This document shows positions 1 through 5,275 of a DNA stretch of 7,181 nt, in pieces. The stretch spans positions 1 to 7,181 of the forward strand of contig CAYWEP010000060.1 in assembly GCA_964457405.1 (NCBI GenBank). The letters are read 5' to 3'. This stretch comes from CAYWEP01 sp964457405 (GTDB lineage Bacteria; Patescibacteriota; Microgenomatia; Levybacterales; UBA12049). Made by a program: the position numbers and the translations under genes. Below the pieces are notes generated by a model. It had not been told where the DNA came from, did no database searches, and saw only the letters and a program-made list of their open reading frames with translations. Positions within the stretch are counted from its first letter, which is position 1; every line of letters starts with the position of its first letter.

Positions 1-733
1 ACAAATTTGCTAGAGAAATATTGGGCTCAAGTCGCATATCGCCTTTCTCCATATCAGCATTGGAAACATCAAGGTCTCTGACAATCTGCTGCAATTTCTG
101 CAAATACTCCTTAACCTCGCCTGCTTCAGAAAAGTCCGGTTCAGTTACTATTTCTACCAACGGAACTCCGCTCCTATTAAAATCAATTAATGAAATTTTT
201 TCGTAGTTTTGAGTTCCAAATCGATGTGTCAATTTGGCTGTGTCTTCTTCCATATGAACTCTACGAATCCGAATTCGTCTCTTCGTCATGCTGGCTTTTA
301 CCCTGAGCGAAGTCGAAGGGTGTCCAGCATCTCTATTTATGGTAGGAGATTCTGGACGCCTCCACGCTTCGCTCTGAGTTGCCAGAATGACGGGTTTTGT
401 ATTCACATCCATATATCCATTTGCTCCAAACGGGAGGTCATATTGGCTAATCTGATAGCCTTTGGGGAGATCGGGGTAGAAATAGTTTTTTCTATCAAAT
501 TTTGAAAACTCTGCTACTTCGCAGTTAAGCGCTAAGGCGATTTTTATGCACCACTCAATCGCTTTTTTATTGGGCACGGGTAATGCGCCTGGAAGTCCCA
601 GACACACAGGACAGGTATGTGTATTTGGTGCTTTACCGAAATAGTCTGCAGAGCAGGAGCAAAACATCTTGGACTTAGTTTTGAGTTCCACATGGACTTC
701 CAGTCCTATGATGGGCGTGTAAGTGTTGTTCAT
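1..733 (-). CDS. gatB: Aspartyl/glutamyl-tRNA amidotransferase subunit B, N-terminal half (3' end outside window)
   Basis: GatB is the tRNA-binding and kinase subunit of GatCAB, which phosphorylates the side chain of mischarged Glu-tRNA(Gln) or Asp-tRNA(Asn) and amidates it with ammonia from GatA. I translated the minus strand from the ATG at 733: 244 codons with no stop run off the left edge, about half of the usual ~480 residues. Family signatures are the start MNNTYTPIIGLEVHVEL, the zinc-site cysteines C25, C27, C41 and C44 (the last two in CPVCLGLPGALP), NYFYPDLPKGYQISQYD near residue 83, RRVHMEEDTAKL near 157, and DFNRSGVPLVEIVTEPD. Residues about 115-150 are not family sequence: they are encoded by an inserted palindromic element, and excising them would join GYMDVNTK directly to the conserved RIRRVHMEED block. 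The reading frame survives, so I call it a functional gene with an insert. It lies 44 nt downstream of gatA; the ribosome-binding site is weak (GCGAG). Confidence 0.95.
   Translation of the reverse strand, partial: MNNTYTPIIGLEVHVELKTKSKMFCSCSADYFGKAPNTHTCPVCLGLPGALPVPNKKAIEWCIKIALALNCEVAEFSKFDRKNYFYPDLPKGYQISQYDLPFGANGYMDVNTKPVILATQSEAWRRPESPTINRDAGHPSTSLRVKASMTKRRIRIRRVHMEEDTAKLTHRFGTQNYEKISLIDFNRSGVPLVEIVTEPDFSEAGEVKEYLQKLQQIVRDLDVSNADMEKGDMRLEPNISLANL
285..391. repeat. Composite palindromic element inside gatB (two inverted modules)
   Basis: Two modules lie head to head. Module 1 (285-333, plus orientation) begins GTCATGCTGG and ends CCAGCATCTC. Its outer stem is ATGCTGG/CCAGCAT and its inner stem is ACCCT/AGGGT around the core GAGCGAAGTCGA. 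Module 2 (346-391, minus orientation) has the stem ATTCTGG/CCAGAAT with the same GTCAT and ATCTC ends. A 12-bp linker (334-345) separates them. The whole unit is translated in frame by gatB as residues 115-150, a stretch rich in Arg and Ser with no resemblance to GatB proteins. A further hairpin, ACGAAT/ATTCGT, lies next to it at 263-278. Mobility is inferred; no transposase is present. Confidence 0.85.
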
Positions 734-741
734 ATACTCGC

Positions 742-786
742 ATAAGTTACCTAGGTCACTTAAGTAACTTAGGTTACTTATGTCAG
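742..786. repeat. 9-bp tandem array in the gatA-gatB spacer
   Basis: Four contiguous 9-mers fit the consensus YTARGTNAC (the first begins with A): ATAAGTTAC, CTAGGTCAC, TTAAGTAAC and TTAGGTTAC (742-777). A degenerate fifth unit (778-786) contains the gatA stop codon. Because the unit is nearly its own reverse complement, the array also forms an imperfect 40-bp palindrome (742-781) centred on ACTTAAGT. It fills most of the 44-nt gap between gatA and gatB and lies just upstream of the gatB start, so it could form a hairpin in the polycistronic mRNA. Function is not known. Confidence 0.7.
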
Positions 787-2241
787 CTCTGGCTTATTTT
801 TCCAAACCGGATTTTTCTGCTCATACGCGTATCCTACTTGATAAAGAAGATCTTCTCGGAAATGCGGGCCAATGATTTGCATGCCGACAGGGAGGCCAGC
901 TTGTCCTGATCTTGCCTGCCCTGAGCCCGTCGAACGGGTCGAAGGATCTATGAAGCCTATGGGTATTGCGAGTCCCGGGTGGCCGGTGAGGTTTGCATGA
1001 ACTGTGAATATGTCTGATAAATACATTTTTAAGGGGTCATCCATCTTTTCTCCTAATTTCCAAGGTAGTGTTGGAGAAGAGGGAGTAATAATAACATCGA
1101 CTTTTTTATATGTCTCCTCGAAATCTCTGATTAGCAATGTTCTCACTTGCATGGCTTTTTTGTAGAATGCTTCATAATAACCTGCAGAGAGAACGTATGT
1201 TCCTAGCATTATTCTTCTTTTGGCTTCTTCGCCAAACGTCGAGCGATCATTGCCGAAGCGAATACCATCGTATCGAGCGAGATTGGATGAGACCTCAGCT
1301 GTCTGAATAATATAATAGACTGCGATTGCATATTCTGTATGCGAAAGTGAGATGTCGACGAGCTCTGCTCCTTGTTCTTCATAGGTTTTTAATGCTTTCA
1401 TGGTGAGATCTTTTATCTTTGGATCTAAACCTTCAATGAAATACTCCCTGGGAACACCGATTTTGAAGCCTTTTACACCATCCTTCAAGCTTTTTGTGTA
1501 GTTTGGAACCTCGATTGGTGGGGTGGTCGCATCCATTGGGTCTTTTCCAGCTGTTACTTGTAGGAATAATGCATTATCTTCAACAGTTTTCGTGAAATGG
1601 CCGATTGAATCAAGGGATGAGGCCATAGCGACGATGCCATAGCGACTGACCCTTCCATAGGTAGGTTTTAACCCTACAACATTGCAAAAGCTTGCCGGTA
1701 GACGAATTGATCCGCCAGTGTCAGTACCGGTTGCAGCAAGACACATATCAGATACTAAGGCAACGGGCGAGCCACTGCTTGAGCCGCCAGGAGTATATGC
1801 GGTGTTATATGGGTTTTTTGTCGGTCCGAAATCTGAATTTTCGCCACTTGAGCCGTGCGCCCATGCATCAAGATTGGTTTTGCCCACAATGACAGCACCT
1901 GCGTCTTTTAGTCTCGAGACTGCGGTCGCATCATATTGTGGAATATAATTCTCAAGCACTTTTGAACCTGCAGTTGTCCTGACCCCATCAGTCATATAAA
2001 TGTCCTTAAGTGCTATCGGTATGCCAAGAAGGGGGGAGTCATTGCCTTTTTTTATTTTCTCATCTGCTTTCCTGGCAGAATCAATAGCCTCATCCTCACA
2101 AACGGTGAGAAAAGCGTTTAGTTCTTCATTTTTTTCTTTTATTGCATCAAGACAGGCGCGAGTCAACTCAACGGAGGATAGCTGTTTTTTCTTTAGGGCG
2201 TCAAGTGCTTCTGTGATTGTCAAAGCGTTTGGGGTATTCAT
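778..2241 (-). CDS. gatA: Aspartyl/glutamyl-tRNA amidotransferase subunit A (glutaminase)
   Basis: GatA hydrolyses glutamine and sends the ammonia to GatB, which amidates mischarged Glu-tRNA(Gln) or Asp-tRNA(Asn); it acts in the cytoplasm. The 487-residue product has the usual family length. The amidase-signature Ser-cisSer-Lys triad is complete: K79 in GIPIALKDIY, S154 in PGGSSSGSPVA and the nucleophile S178 in GTDTGGSIRLPA. Other family blocks are GLKPTYGRVSRYG (190-202) and the C-terminal GLPVGMQIIGPHF. Residues about 432-449 (DPSTRSTGSGQARSGQAG) replace the short turn normally found between the AIPIGF strand and GLPVG, and are encoded by a degenerate palindromic element. gatA starts 2 nt after the gatC stop, which suggests translational coupling; an AAGAG motif 4 nt upstream may help initiation. 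Confidence 0.97.
   Translation of the reverse strand: MNTPNALTITEALDALKKKQLSSVELTRACLDAIKEKNEELNAFLTVCEDEAIDSARKADEKIKKGNDSPLLGIPIALKDIYMTDGVRTTAGSKVLENYIPQYDATAVSRLKDAGAVIVGKTNLDAWAHGSSGENSDFGPTKNPYNTAYTPGGSSSGSPVALVSDMCLAATGTDTGGSIRLPASFCNVVGLKPTYGRVSRYGIVAMASSLDSIGHFTKTVEDNALFLQVTAGKDPMDATTPPIEVPNYTKSLKDGVKGFKIGVPREYFIEGLDPKIKDLTMKALKTYEEQGAELVDISLSHTEYAIAVYYIIQTAEVSSNLARYDGIRFGNDRSTFGEEAKRRIMLGTYVLSAGYYEAFYKKAMQVRTLLIRDFEETYKKVDVIITPSSPTLPWKLGEKMDDPLKMYLSDIFTVHANLTGHPGLAIPIGFIDPSTRSTGSGQARSGQAGLPVGMQIIGPHFREDLLYQVGYAYEQKNPVWKNKPELT
895..950. repeat. Degenerate palindromic element inside gatA
   Basis: The stretch contains CCCTGAGC and GTCGAAGGATCT, the two arms of the element family in this window. 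Between them is a small hairpin, CCCGT-CGA-ACGGG (926-938). The left end (GTCCTGATC) only loosely matches the GTCAT terminus seen elsewhere, so I regard it as a diverged or truncated copy. It is translated in frame by gatA as residues about 432-449, in a loop between two conserved segments of the amidase fold. Confidence 0.6.
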
Positions 2242-2243
2242 AT

Positions 2244-2528
2244 TTACTCTTGGTCGAGAATTCCTTTTACGACGAAAAAGCCGTTGTGTTTGGATTTTGC
2301 AGAGGATAGGACTTTTTCTTGCGGAAGAGATGGAGAGACGATATCCTCCCGCGTTACATTTTCGAGTCCCGTCACTTGGCTTGTTGGCTCAACATTTTTT
2401 GTATCAACTGCAGAGAGTTTTTTTATGTATTCAAGTATCGCAGATAATTGTTTTTCAAATTTTTTAATTTCTTCGTCTTTAAGGGCTAAGTTTGCTAATT
2501 TTGCAACATGAGACACATTAATCTTCAT
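2244..2528 (-). CDS. gatC: Aspartyl/glutamyl-tRNA amidotransferase subunit C
   Basis: GatC is the small subunit that wraps around GatA and stabilises the GatAB complex. The 94 residues match the family length. Typical features are the N-terminal helix VSHVAKLANLALKDEEI, a second helix KKFEKQLSAILEYIKKL, the VDTKNVEPTSQV segment, and an extended tail with REDIVSPSLPQEKVLSSA. It is the first gene of the minus-strand gatC-gatA-gatB operon and ends 2 nt before gatA. The start at 2528 gives a full-length product. No Shine-Dalgarno sequence precedes it; instead a TATAAT box ends 6 nt before the ATG, so the transcript may be leaderless. The gene is otherwise ordinary and contains no inserted element. 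Confidence 0.95.
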   Translation of the reverse strand: MKINVSHVAKLANLALKDEEIKKFEKQLSAILEYIKKLSAVDTKNVEPTSQVTGLENVTREDIVSPSLPQEKVLSSAKSKHNGFFVVKGILDQE

Positions 2529-2534
2529 GAACTA

Positions 2535-2563
2535 ATTATATTCGTTTGTAGGCTTGTTCGCAA
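2535..2563 (-). promoter_or_regulatory. Candidate sigma-70 type promoter of gatCAB
   Basis: On the minus strand, TTGCGA (2558-2563, four of six matches to TTGACA) is followed after 17 bp by a perfect TATAAT (2535-2540). A start point 7 nt further on would be position 2528, the A of the gatC ATG. The site is at the head of an operon in a divergent intergenic region, where a promoter is expected. The start point is predicted, not observed. Confidence 0.65.
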
Positions 2564-2628
2564 CGAGATAGTTTGATCTTTATGTTTTCAGTTGACATAA
2601 CTGTGATGAGATGAAAGAATGAGGTTGT

Positions 2629-2970
2629 ATGTTGGATAAGAAAGACCTAAAAGCGACAGAAGATCGTTTAGAAAAATCTATAAAAGAAACTAGGAATAAT
2701 TTAGAAAAATCTATAAAAGAAACTAGGAATAATTTAGAAAAATCTATAAAAGAAACTAGGAGTGGTTTAATAGCATCAATGGAAAAGGCTATCAAGAATG
2801 CATTTGCCGATTTCTATGAATCCATCTTTTTGCCGCAAGCAGAACGTAATGACAAAGAGCATCAAGAAATTAAGTCAGAGATACGATCTATGAAAGAAGA
2901 TATTGGAGAATATATTAAAGACCATGATAAGAGGATTACGAAACTGGAGCGAATTACAGGCGTCTCGTAA
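2629..2970 (+). CDS. Hypothetical coiled-coil protein with 11-residue repeats
   Basis: I do not recognise a function. The 113-residue product is highly charged (Lys/Glu rich), with no signal peptide, no obvious membrane segment and no cysteine. Residues about 14-45 hold three copies of the 11-residue repeat LEKSIKETRNN, the last diverging at its end and the first preceded by a related LKATEDR. An 11-residue period fits a hendecad coiled coil. A short hydrophobic stretch (AFADFYESIFLPQ) follows, then a second charged helix ending HDKRITKLERITGVS. The ATG at 2629 has GAGG 6 nt upstream. It is the only plus-strand gene here, divergent from gatC and overlapping the gatD 3' end by 17 bp. Short Lys/Glu-rich coiled-coil proteins of this style are common hypotheticals in CPR genomes; an oligomerising or scaffolding role would be a guess. 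Confidence 0.75.
   Translation: MLDKKDLKATEDRLEKSIKETRNNLEKSIKETRNNLEKSIKETRSGLIASMEKAIKNAFADFYESIFLPQAERNDKEHQEIKSEIRSMKEDIGEYIKDHDKRITKLERITGVS
2668..2766 (+). repeat. 33-bp in-frame tandem repeat, three copies
   Basis: Units at 2668-2700 and 2701-2733 are identical. The third (2734-2766) is identical for its first 28 bases and then diverges. Each unit encodes LEKSIKETRNN. Identity at every base, including synonymous sites, points to recent duplication or continuing homogenisation. Copy number could vary between strains without breaking the reading frame. Confidence 0.92.
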
Positions 2971-3916
2971 TTGATAATTTTTCTAGTATGGCCTGATGAG
3001 CTCGCCACTCCAAGCTGTCATCTAAAGTCTCAAGTTTTATTGCTTCTTTGTATTTAACTTCCAAACTTTTTTGTATAAGCCAATCAGCAATATGCGGGTT
3101 TTTGGGCAGGAGCGGGCCGTGGAAATAACAACCCATGGCATTTTTATAAACAACGCCTTCTGTCCCATCCTCGCCATTGTTGCCATATCCTTTGACCACC
3201 TTTGCGAATGGTTTGGCATTTTCGCCAAGATATGTCCTACCGCCATGGTTCTCAAACCCGACAATAAGTTTGTCATTGCGAGGGCTCGGAGAGCCCGCGG
3301 CAATCTCTCTCTTCGTCATCCTGGCCCGCTTCGCCGCGAGGCGAGCTTGACCAGGATCTCTTCCGTCCTGAGAGATTCTGGAGTCTCCGCCAGCTGGCGG
3401 ATCCCCAGAATGACGCTCTTCGGTTTCGCTCGCGATGACAGGGGGGAGATTTAGGTTTTGCCACTCAACTTTTGCAGCGATATTTCCTATCAATCGATGG
3501 ATAGAGGGGCCTGGGTGTTTGGAGACCATGTTGAAAATTCCTAATCCTTCAATGCGCTTTCCTTCTGCTGGTTCATAATATTTTCCCATGAGTTGTGGCG
3601 CACCACAGACAAAAAGTGCAGGCATGCCTTCCTCAACTCTCTGTTTTATTGCGCTTTTTTTCTTTTTCAAATCTCGCATCACTATTTCCTGTTCCCGGTC
3701 CTGCGCACCGCCGCCGAACAGTAAGCCTATGGTCTTTAGTCTTTGGCTTGCACTGAGCGAAGTCGAAGTGTCATTGATCGTTTGGTCAATAGGTACAATA
3801 TTTACTCGGATATCCCGCCACTCGCAGCGTTTTTTTAGTACGGTAATATTCCCACGATCGCCGTAGGTACTCATGAGGTCTGGGTAGAGCCAGCCGATTG
3901 TTAAGTTATAAGTCAT
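2954..3916 (-). CDS. gatD: Lipid II isoglutaminyl synthase, glutamine amidotransferase subunit GatD
   Basis: GatD is the glutaminase partner of MurT; together they convert the alpha-carboxyl of D-Glu in lipid II to D-isoglutamine at the cytoplasmic side of the membrane. The 320-residue product starts with the family signature LTIGWLYPDLMSTYGDRGN, followed by LLFGGGAQDREQ (65-76), the nucleophile C104 in FVCGAPQLMGKYYEP, IVGFENHGGRTYLG (218-231), and the catalytic histidine H266 in CYFHGPLLPKNP. It is longer than the usual ~240-260 residues because of two translated repeat elements, at residues about 49-56 and 159-215; without the larger one it would be about 264 residues. The nucleophile elbow reads C-G-A-P-Q where class I amidotransferases usually have C-x-G-x-Q. 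It follows murT after 17 nt, and its start codon lies in a 7-bp tandem array that also supplies an AGGA motif. The 3' end overlaps the convergent gene. Confidence 0.9.
   Translation of the reverse strand: MTYNLTIGWLYPDLMSTYGDRGNITVLKKRCEWRDIRVNIVPIDQTINDTSTSLSASQRLKTIGLLFGGGAQDREQEIVMRDLKKKKSAIKQRVEEGMPALFVCGAPQLMGKYYEPAEGKRIEGLGIFNMVSKHPGPSIHRLIGNIAAKVEWQNLNLPPVIASETEERHSGDPPAGGDSRISQDGRDPGQARLAAKRARMTKREIAAGSPSPRNDKLIVGFENHGGRTYLGENAKPFAKVVKGYGNNGEDGTEGVVYKNAMGCYFHGPLLPKNPHIADWLIQKSLEVKYKEAIKLETLDDSLEWRAHQAILEKLSITRRL
3271..3440. repeat. Large composite palindromic element inside gatD (three modules)
   Basis: Three modules lie in series. Module A (3272-3307, plus) has GTCATTGCGAGG...GCAATCTC with an inner hairpin GGGCTC-GGA-GAGCCC. 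Module B (3315-3360, plus) has GTCATCCTGG...CCAGGATCTC. Module C (3372-3414, minus) has the stem ATTCTGG/CCAGAAT with a perfect 14-bp palindrome CCGCCAGCTGGCGG (3387-3400) inside. The whole block is closed by TGTCATTGCGAG (3271-3282) pairing with CTCGCGATGACA (3429-3440), with one G-T wobble. It is translated by gatD as residues about 159-215, between LPP and the conserved IVGFENHGGRT segment, without a stop or frameshift. Confidence 0.88.
3747..3774. repeat. Short palindromic element in the 5' part of gatD
   Basis: CACTGAGCGAAGTCGAAGTG (3751-3770) carries the same core GAGCGAAGTCGA as the element in gatB, but the closing stem is CACT/AGTG instead of ACCCT/AGGGT. Full GTCAT/ATCTC ends are absent. 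gatD translates it as residues about 49-56 (DTSTSLSA), in the variable segment before the LLFGGGAQDREQ block. It may be a solo core or the remnant of a larger copy. Confidence 0.65.
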
Positions 3917-3937
3917 AAGTCCTAAGTTATAAGCTAT
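3903..3937. repeat. 7-bp tandem array across the murT-gatD junction
   Basis: Five contiguous 7-mers follow the consensus AAGTYAT on the plus strand: AAGTTAT, AAGTCAT, AAGTCCT, AAGTTAT and AAGCTAT. The array covers the murT stop codon (3934-3936), the 17-nt spacer, the gatD ATG (3914-3916) and gatD codons 2-4. On the minus strand one variant unit, AGGACTT, supplies an AGGA ribosome-binding-like motif 3 nt before the ATG, and the next unit supplies the ATG itself. Confidence 0.75.
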
Positions 3938-5274
3938 AGGATTTTTTTGCCAGTTAATATTTTGCGGATTTCGAGCATCGCGGTGTAGGTGGGGAGGATG
4001 TAAAGTGTCTCTTTCTCATCTAGTCTGTTTAACCCTTCAGAAACTGCAGCATCAGATCGCTCTAATATTTTTACTTTTGAGTTGTCTCGCGGAGCGAGAT
4101 CTGGCTTCGCCAGATAGTTTTGATTTTTTGAGTCAAATGAATATTTGACTCTTAACCCCATGTCATAGGCTCGGTCTCCCGTAATGACAATTTTTGAGAA
4201 ACCATCGACAAACTCTTCCATATCAATATCCCATATCCATGAAACGTCTCGACCATCAGCTATTCGGTCATTGAGCGCGAGTAGGATCGTCTTTCCCTGA
4301 AGTGATGTAATCGTTCGCAGTGATTCATTAAATCCTGTAGGATTTTTTGACAAGAAGATTTTGATTTTCTTCCCGTTTAGCACTATAGACTCTTGCCTGC
4401 CAAAAGCAGGGGAAAATTTTTTTAATGCCTCTTGAATGATTGAACCATCAATTCTTATTGTCCTGGCGAGCAAAACAGCACTTAAGGTGTTATACATATT
4501 GTATATACCGGTAAGCGGATAATAGGTATAGTTTGATATATTTAGATGCGATCGAGAAAATGTGCATGCATTGCATTTCCATATGCCAAGGTGTGAAAAG
4601 AAGATCTTTTTGTAAGAAAGTTTGCTCCCACAGCGAGGACAATAGACCGAATCAACAGCATGCTCATGCGTTTTCTTTCCCACGACTTCTTCTCCTAAGC
4701 CAAAATACAAAACACCTGCTTTTACGCCCTTTCCTAAGTTAGCAATTTCGGGGTCATCGGCATTAAGCATGAGAGTTGTTTTCTCAGGGAGTAACGCAAT
4801 GGTTTTTCCCCACTTTTTTGCAATAGTATGTACTTCGCCATACCGGTCGAGCTGATCGCGAAAGAGGTTAAGGAGCAATACGTAATCAGGCGTTAGTTCT
4901 TTTATAATCAAAGGTAATGTATTTTCATCGATTTCAAAAATCGCATAGTCAGCATTAATTGTCGAAAGTATATTACTATGTAGTAATAGACTTGATGCAA
5001 TGCCATTGAGAAGATTAGCGCCTGAATGGTTTTGAAGGACGGTTTTGCCGCTAGCTTCGAGGATAGTGCGTATCATTTTTGTCGTAGTTGTCTTTCCATT
5101 CGTGCCTGCGACTATGACAATCTTTACTTTTGAGCCTCGAAGCATATCCTGTATAAAATTTTTGTTCACAAGGAGTGCAATATGCCCAGGCCAAGTGGAA
5201 CCATTTCCAAGATTAAGGGATTGTATGGCGAAGGAGAGCATTTTTCCAAGGACGATAAGGAAAAGGTTTATCAT
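3934..5274 (-). CDS. murT: Lipid II isoglutaminyl synthase, Mur-ligase-like subunit MurT
   Basis: MurT is the ATP-dependent synthetase subunit that amidates D-Glu of lipid II with ammonia from GatD. The 446-residue product has a Mur ligase central domain with the P-loop AGTNGKTTTT (56-65), followed by NHSGANLLNGI (82-92), FEIDENTLP (113-121) and NLFRDQLDRYGE (136-147). A four-cysteine ribbon, C212/C215 and C234/C237, is characteristic of MurT and absent from MurC-F. FGRQE lies at 291-295. The C-terminal domain carries DGRDVSWIWDID (340-351), the region that in known MurT proteins supplies an aspartate to the GatD active site. Residues about 388-397 (LAKPDLAPRD) are encoded by two adjacent hairpins and look inserted. 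The start follows the htpX stop by 1 nt with no clear ribosome-binding site close by, so translation is probably coupled to htpX. Confidence 0.93.
   Translation of the reverse strand: MINLFLIVLGKMLSFAIQSLNLGNGSTWPGHIALLVNKNFIQDMLRGSKVKIVIVAGTNGKTTTTKMIRTILEASGKTVLQNHSGANLLNGIASSLLLHSNILSTINADYAIFEIDENTLPLIIKELTPDYVLLLNLFRDQLDRYGEVHTIAKKWGKTIALLPEKTTLMLNADDPEIANLGKGVKAGVLYFGLGEEVVGKKTHEHAVDSVYCPRCGSKLSYKKIFFSHLGIWKCNACTFSRSHLNISNYTYYPLTGIYNMYNTLSAVLLARTIRIDGSIIQEALKKFSPAFGRQESIVLNGKKIKIFLSKNPTGFNESLRTITSLQGKTILLALNDRIADGRDVSWIWDIDMEEFVDGFSKIVITGDRAYDMGLRVKYSFDSKNQNYLAKPDLAPRDNSKVKILERSDAAVSEGLNRLDEKETLYILPTYTAMLEIRKILTGKKIL
4085..4115. repeat. Paired hairpins inside murT
   Basis: Two perfect hairpins share one base: TCTCGC-GGA-GCGAGA (4085-4099) and ATCTGGC-TTC-GCCAGAT (4099-4115). 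The TCTGG/CCAGA arm resembles the stems of the modules in gatB and gatD, and the GGA loop matches that of module A in gatD. They are translated as about ten residues in the C-terminal domain of MurT, within a poorly conserved stretch. I infer a shortened member of the same family. Confidence 0.6.
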
Positions 5275-5275
5275 G

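Noticed and set aside
1..733. gatB as a pseudogene because of the foreign stretch in its N-terminal half
   Set aside because: Translation from the ATG at 733 is continuous to the edge, and conserved GatB blocks on both sides of the insert are in the same frame.
2592..2620. Plus-strand promoter with TTGACA (2592-2597) for the coiled-coil gene
   Set aside because: The -35 match is perfect, but the best -10 at a 17-bp spacing is only AAGAAT, and the start point would fall 2 nt before the ATG, inconsistent with the GAGG ribosome-binding site; left as an unsupported possibility.
2668..2766. CRISPR-like repeat array
   Set aside because: The 33-bp units are contiguous with no spacers, lie in frame within a gene and encode a regular coiled-coil repeat.
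3271..3440. Insertion sequence or transposon in gatD
   Set aside because: There is no transposase frame, and I could not identify a target duplication; the block is made only of short palindromic modules.
3071..3454. Plus-strand open frame opposite gatD, and similar open frames opposite gatA, murT and htpX
   Set aside because: They lack family resemblance and lie fully antisense to well-recognised genes; the palindromic insert keeps several frames open by composition.
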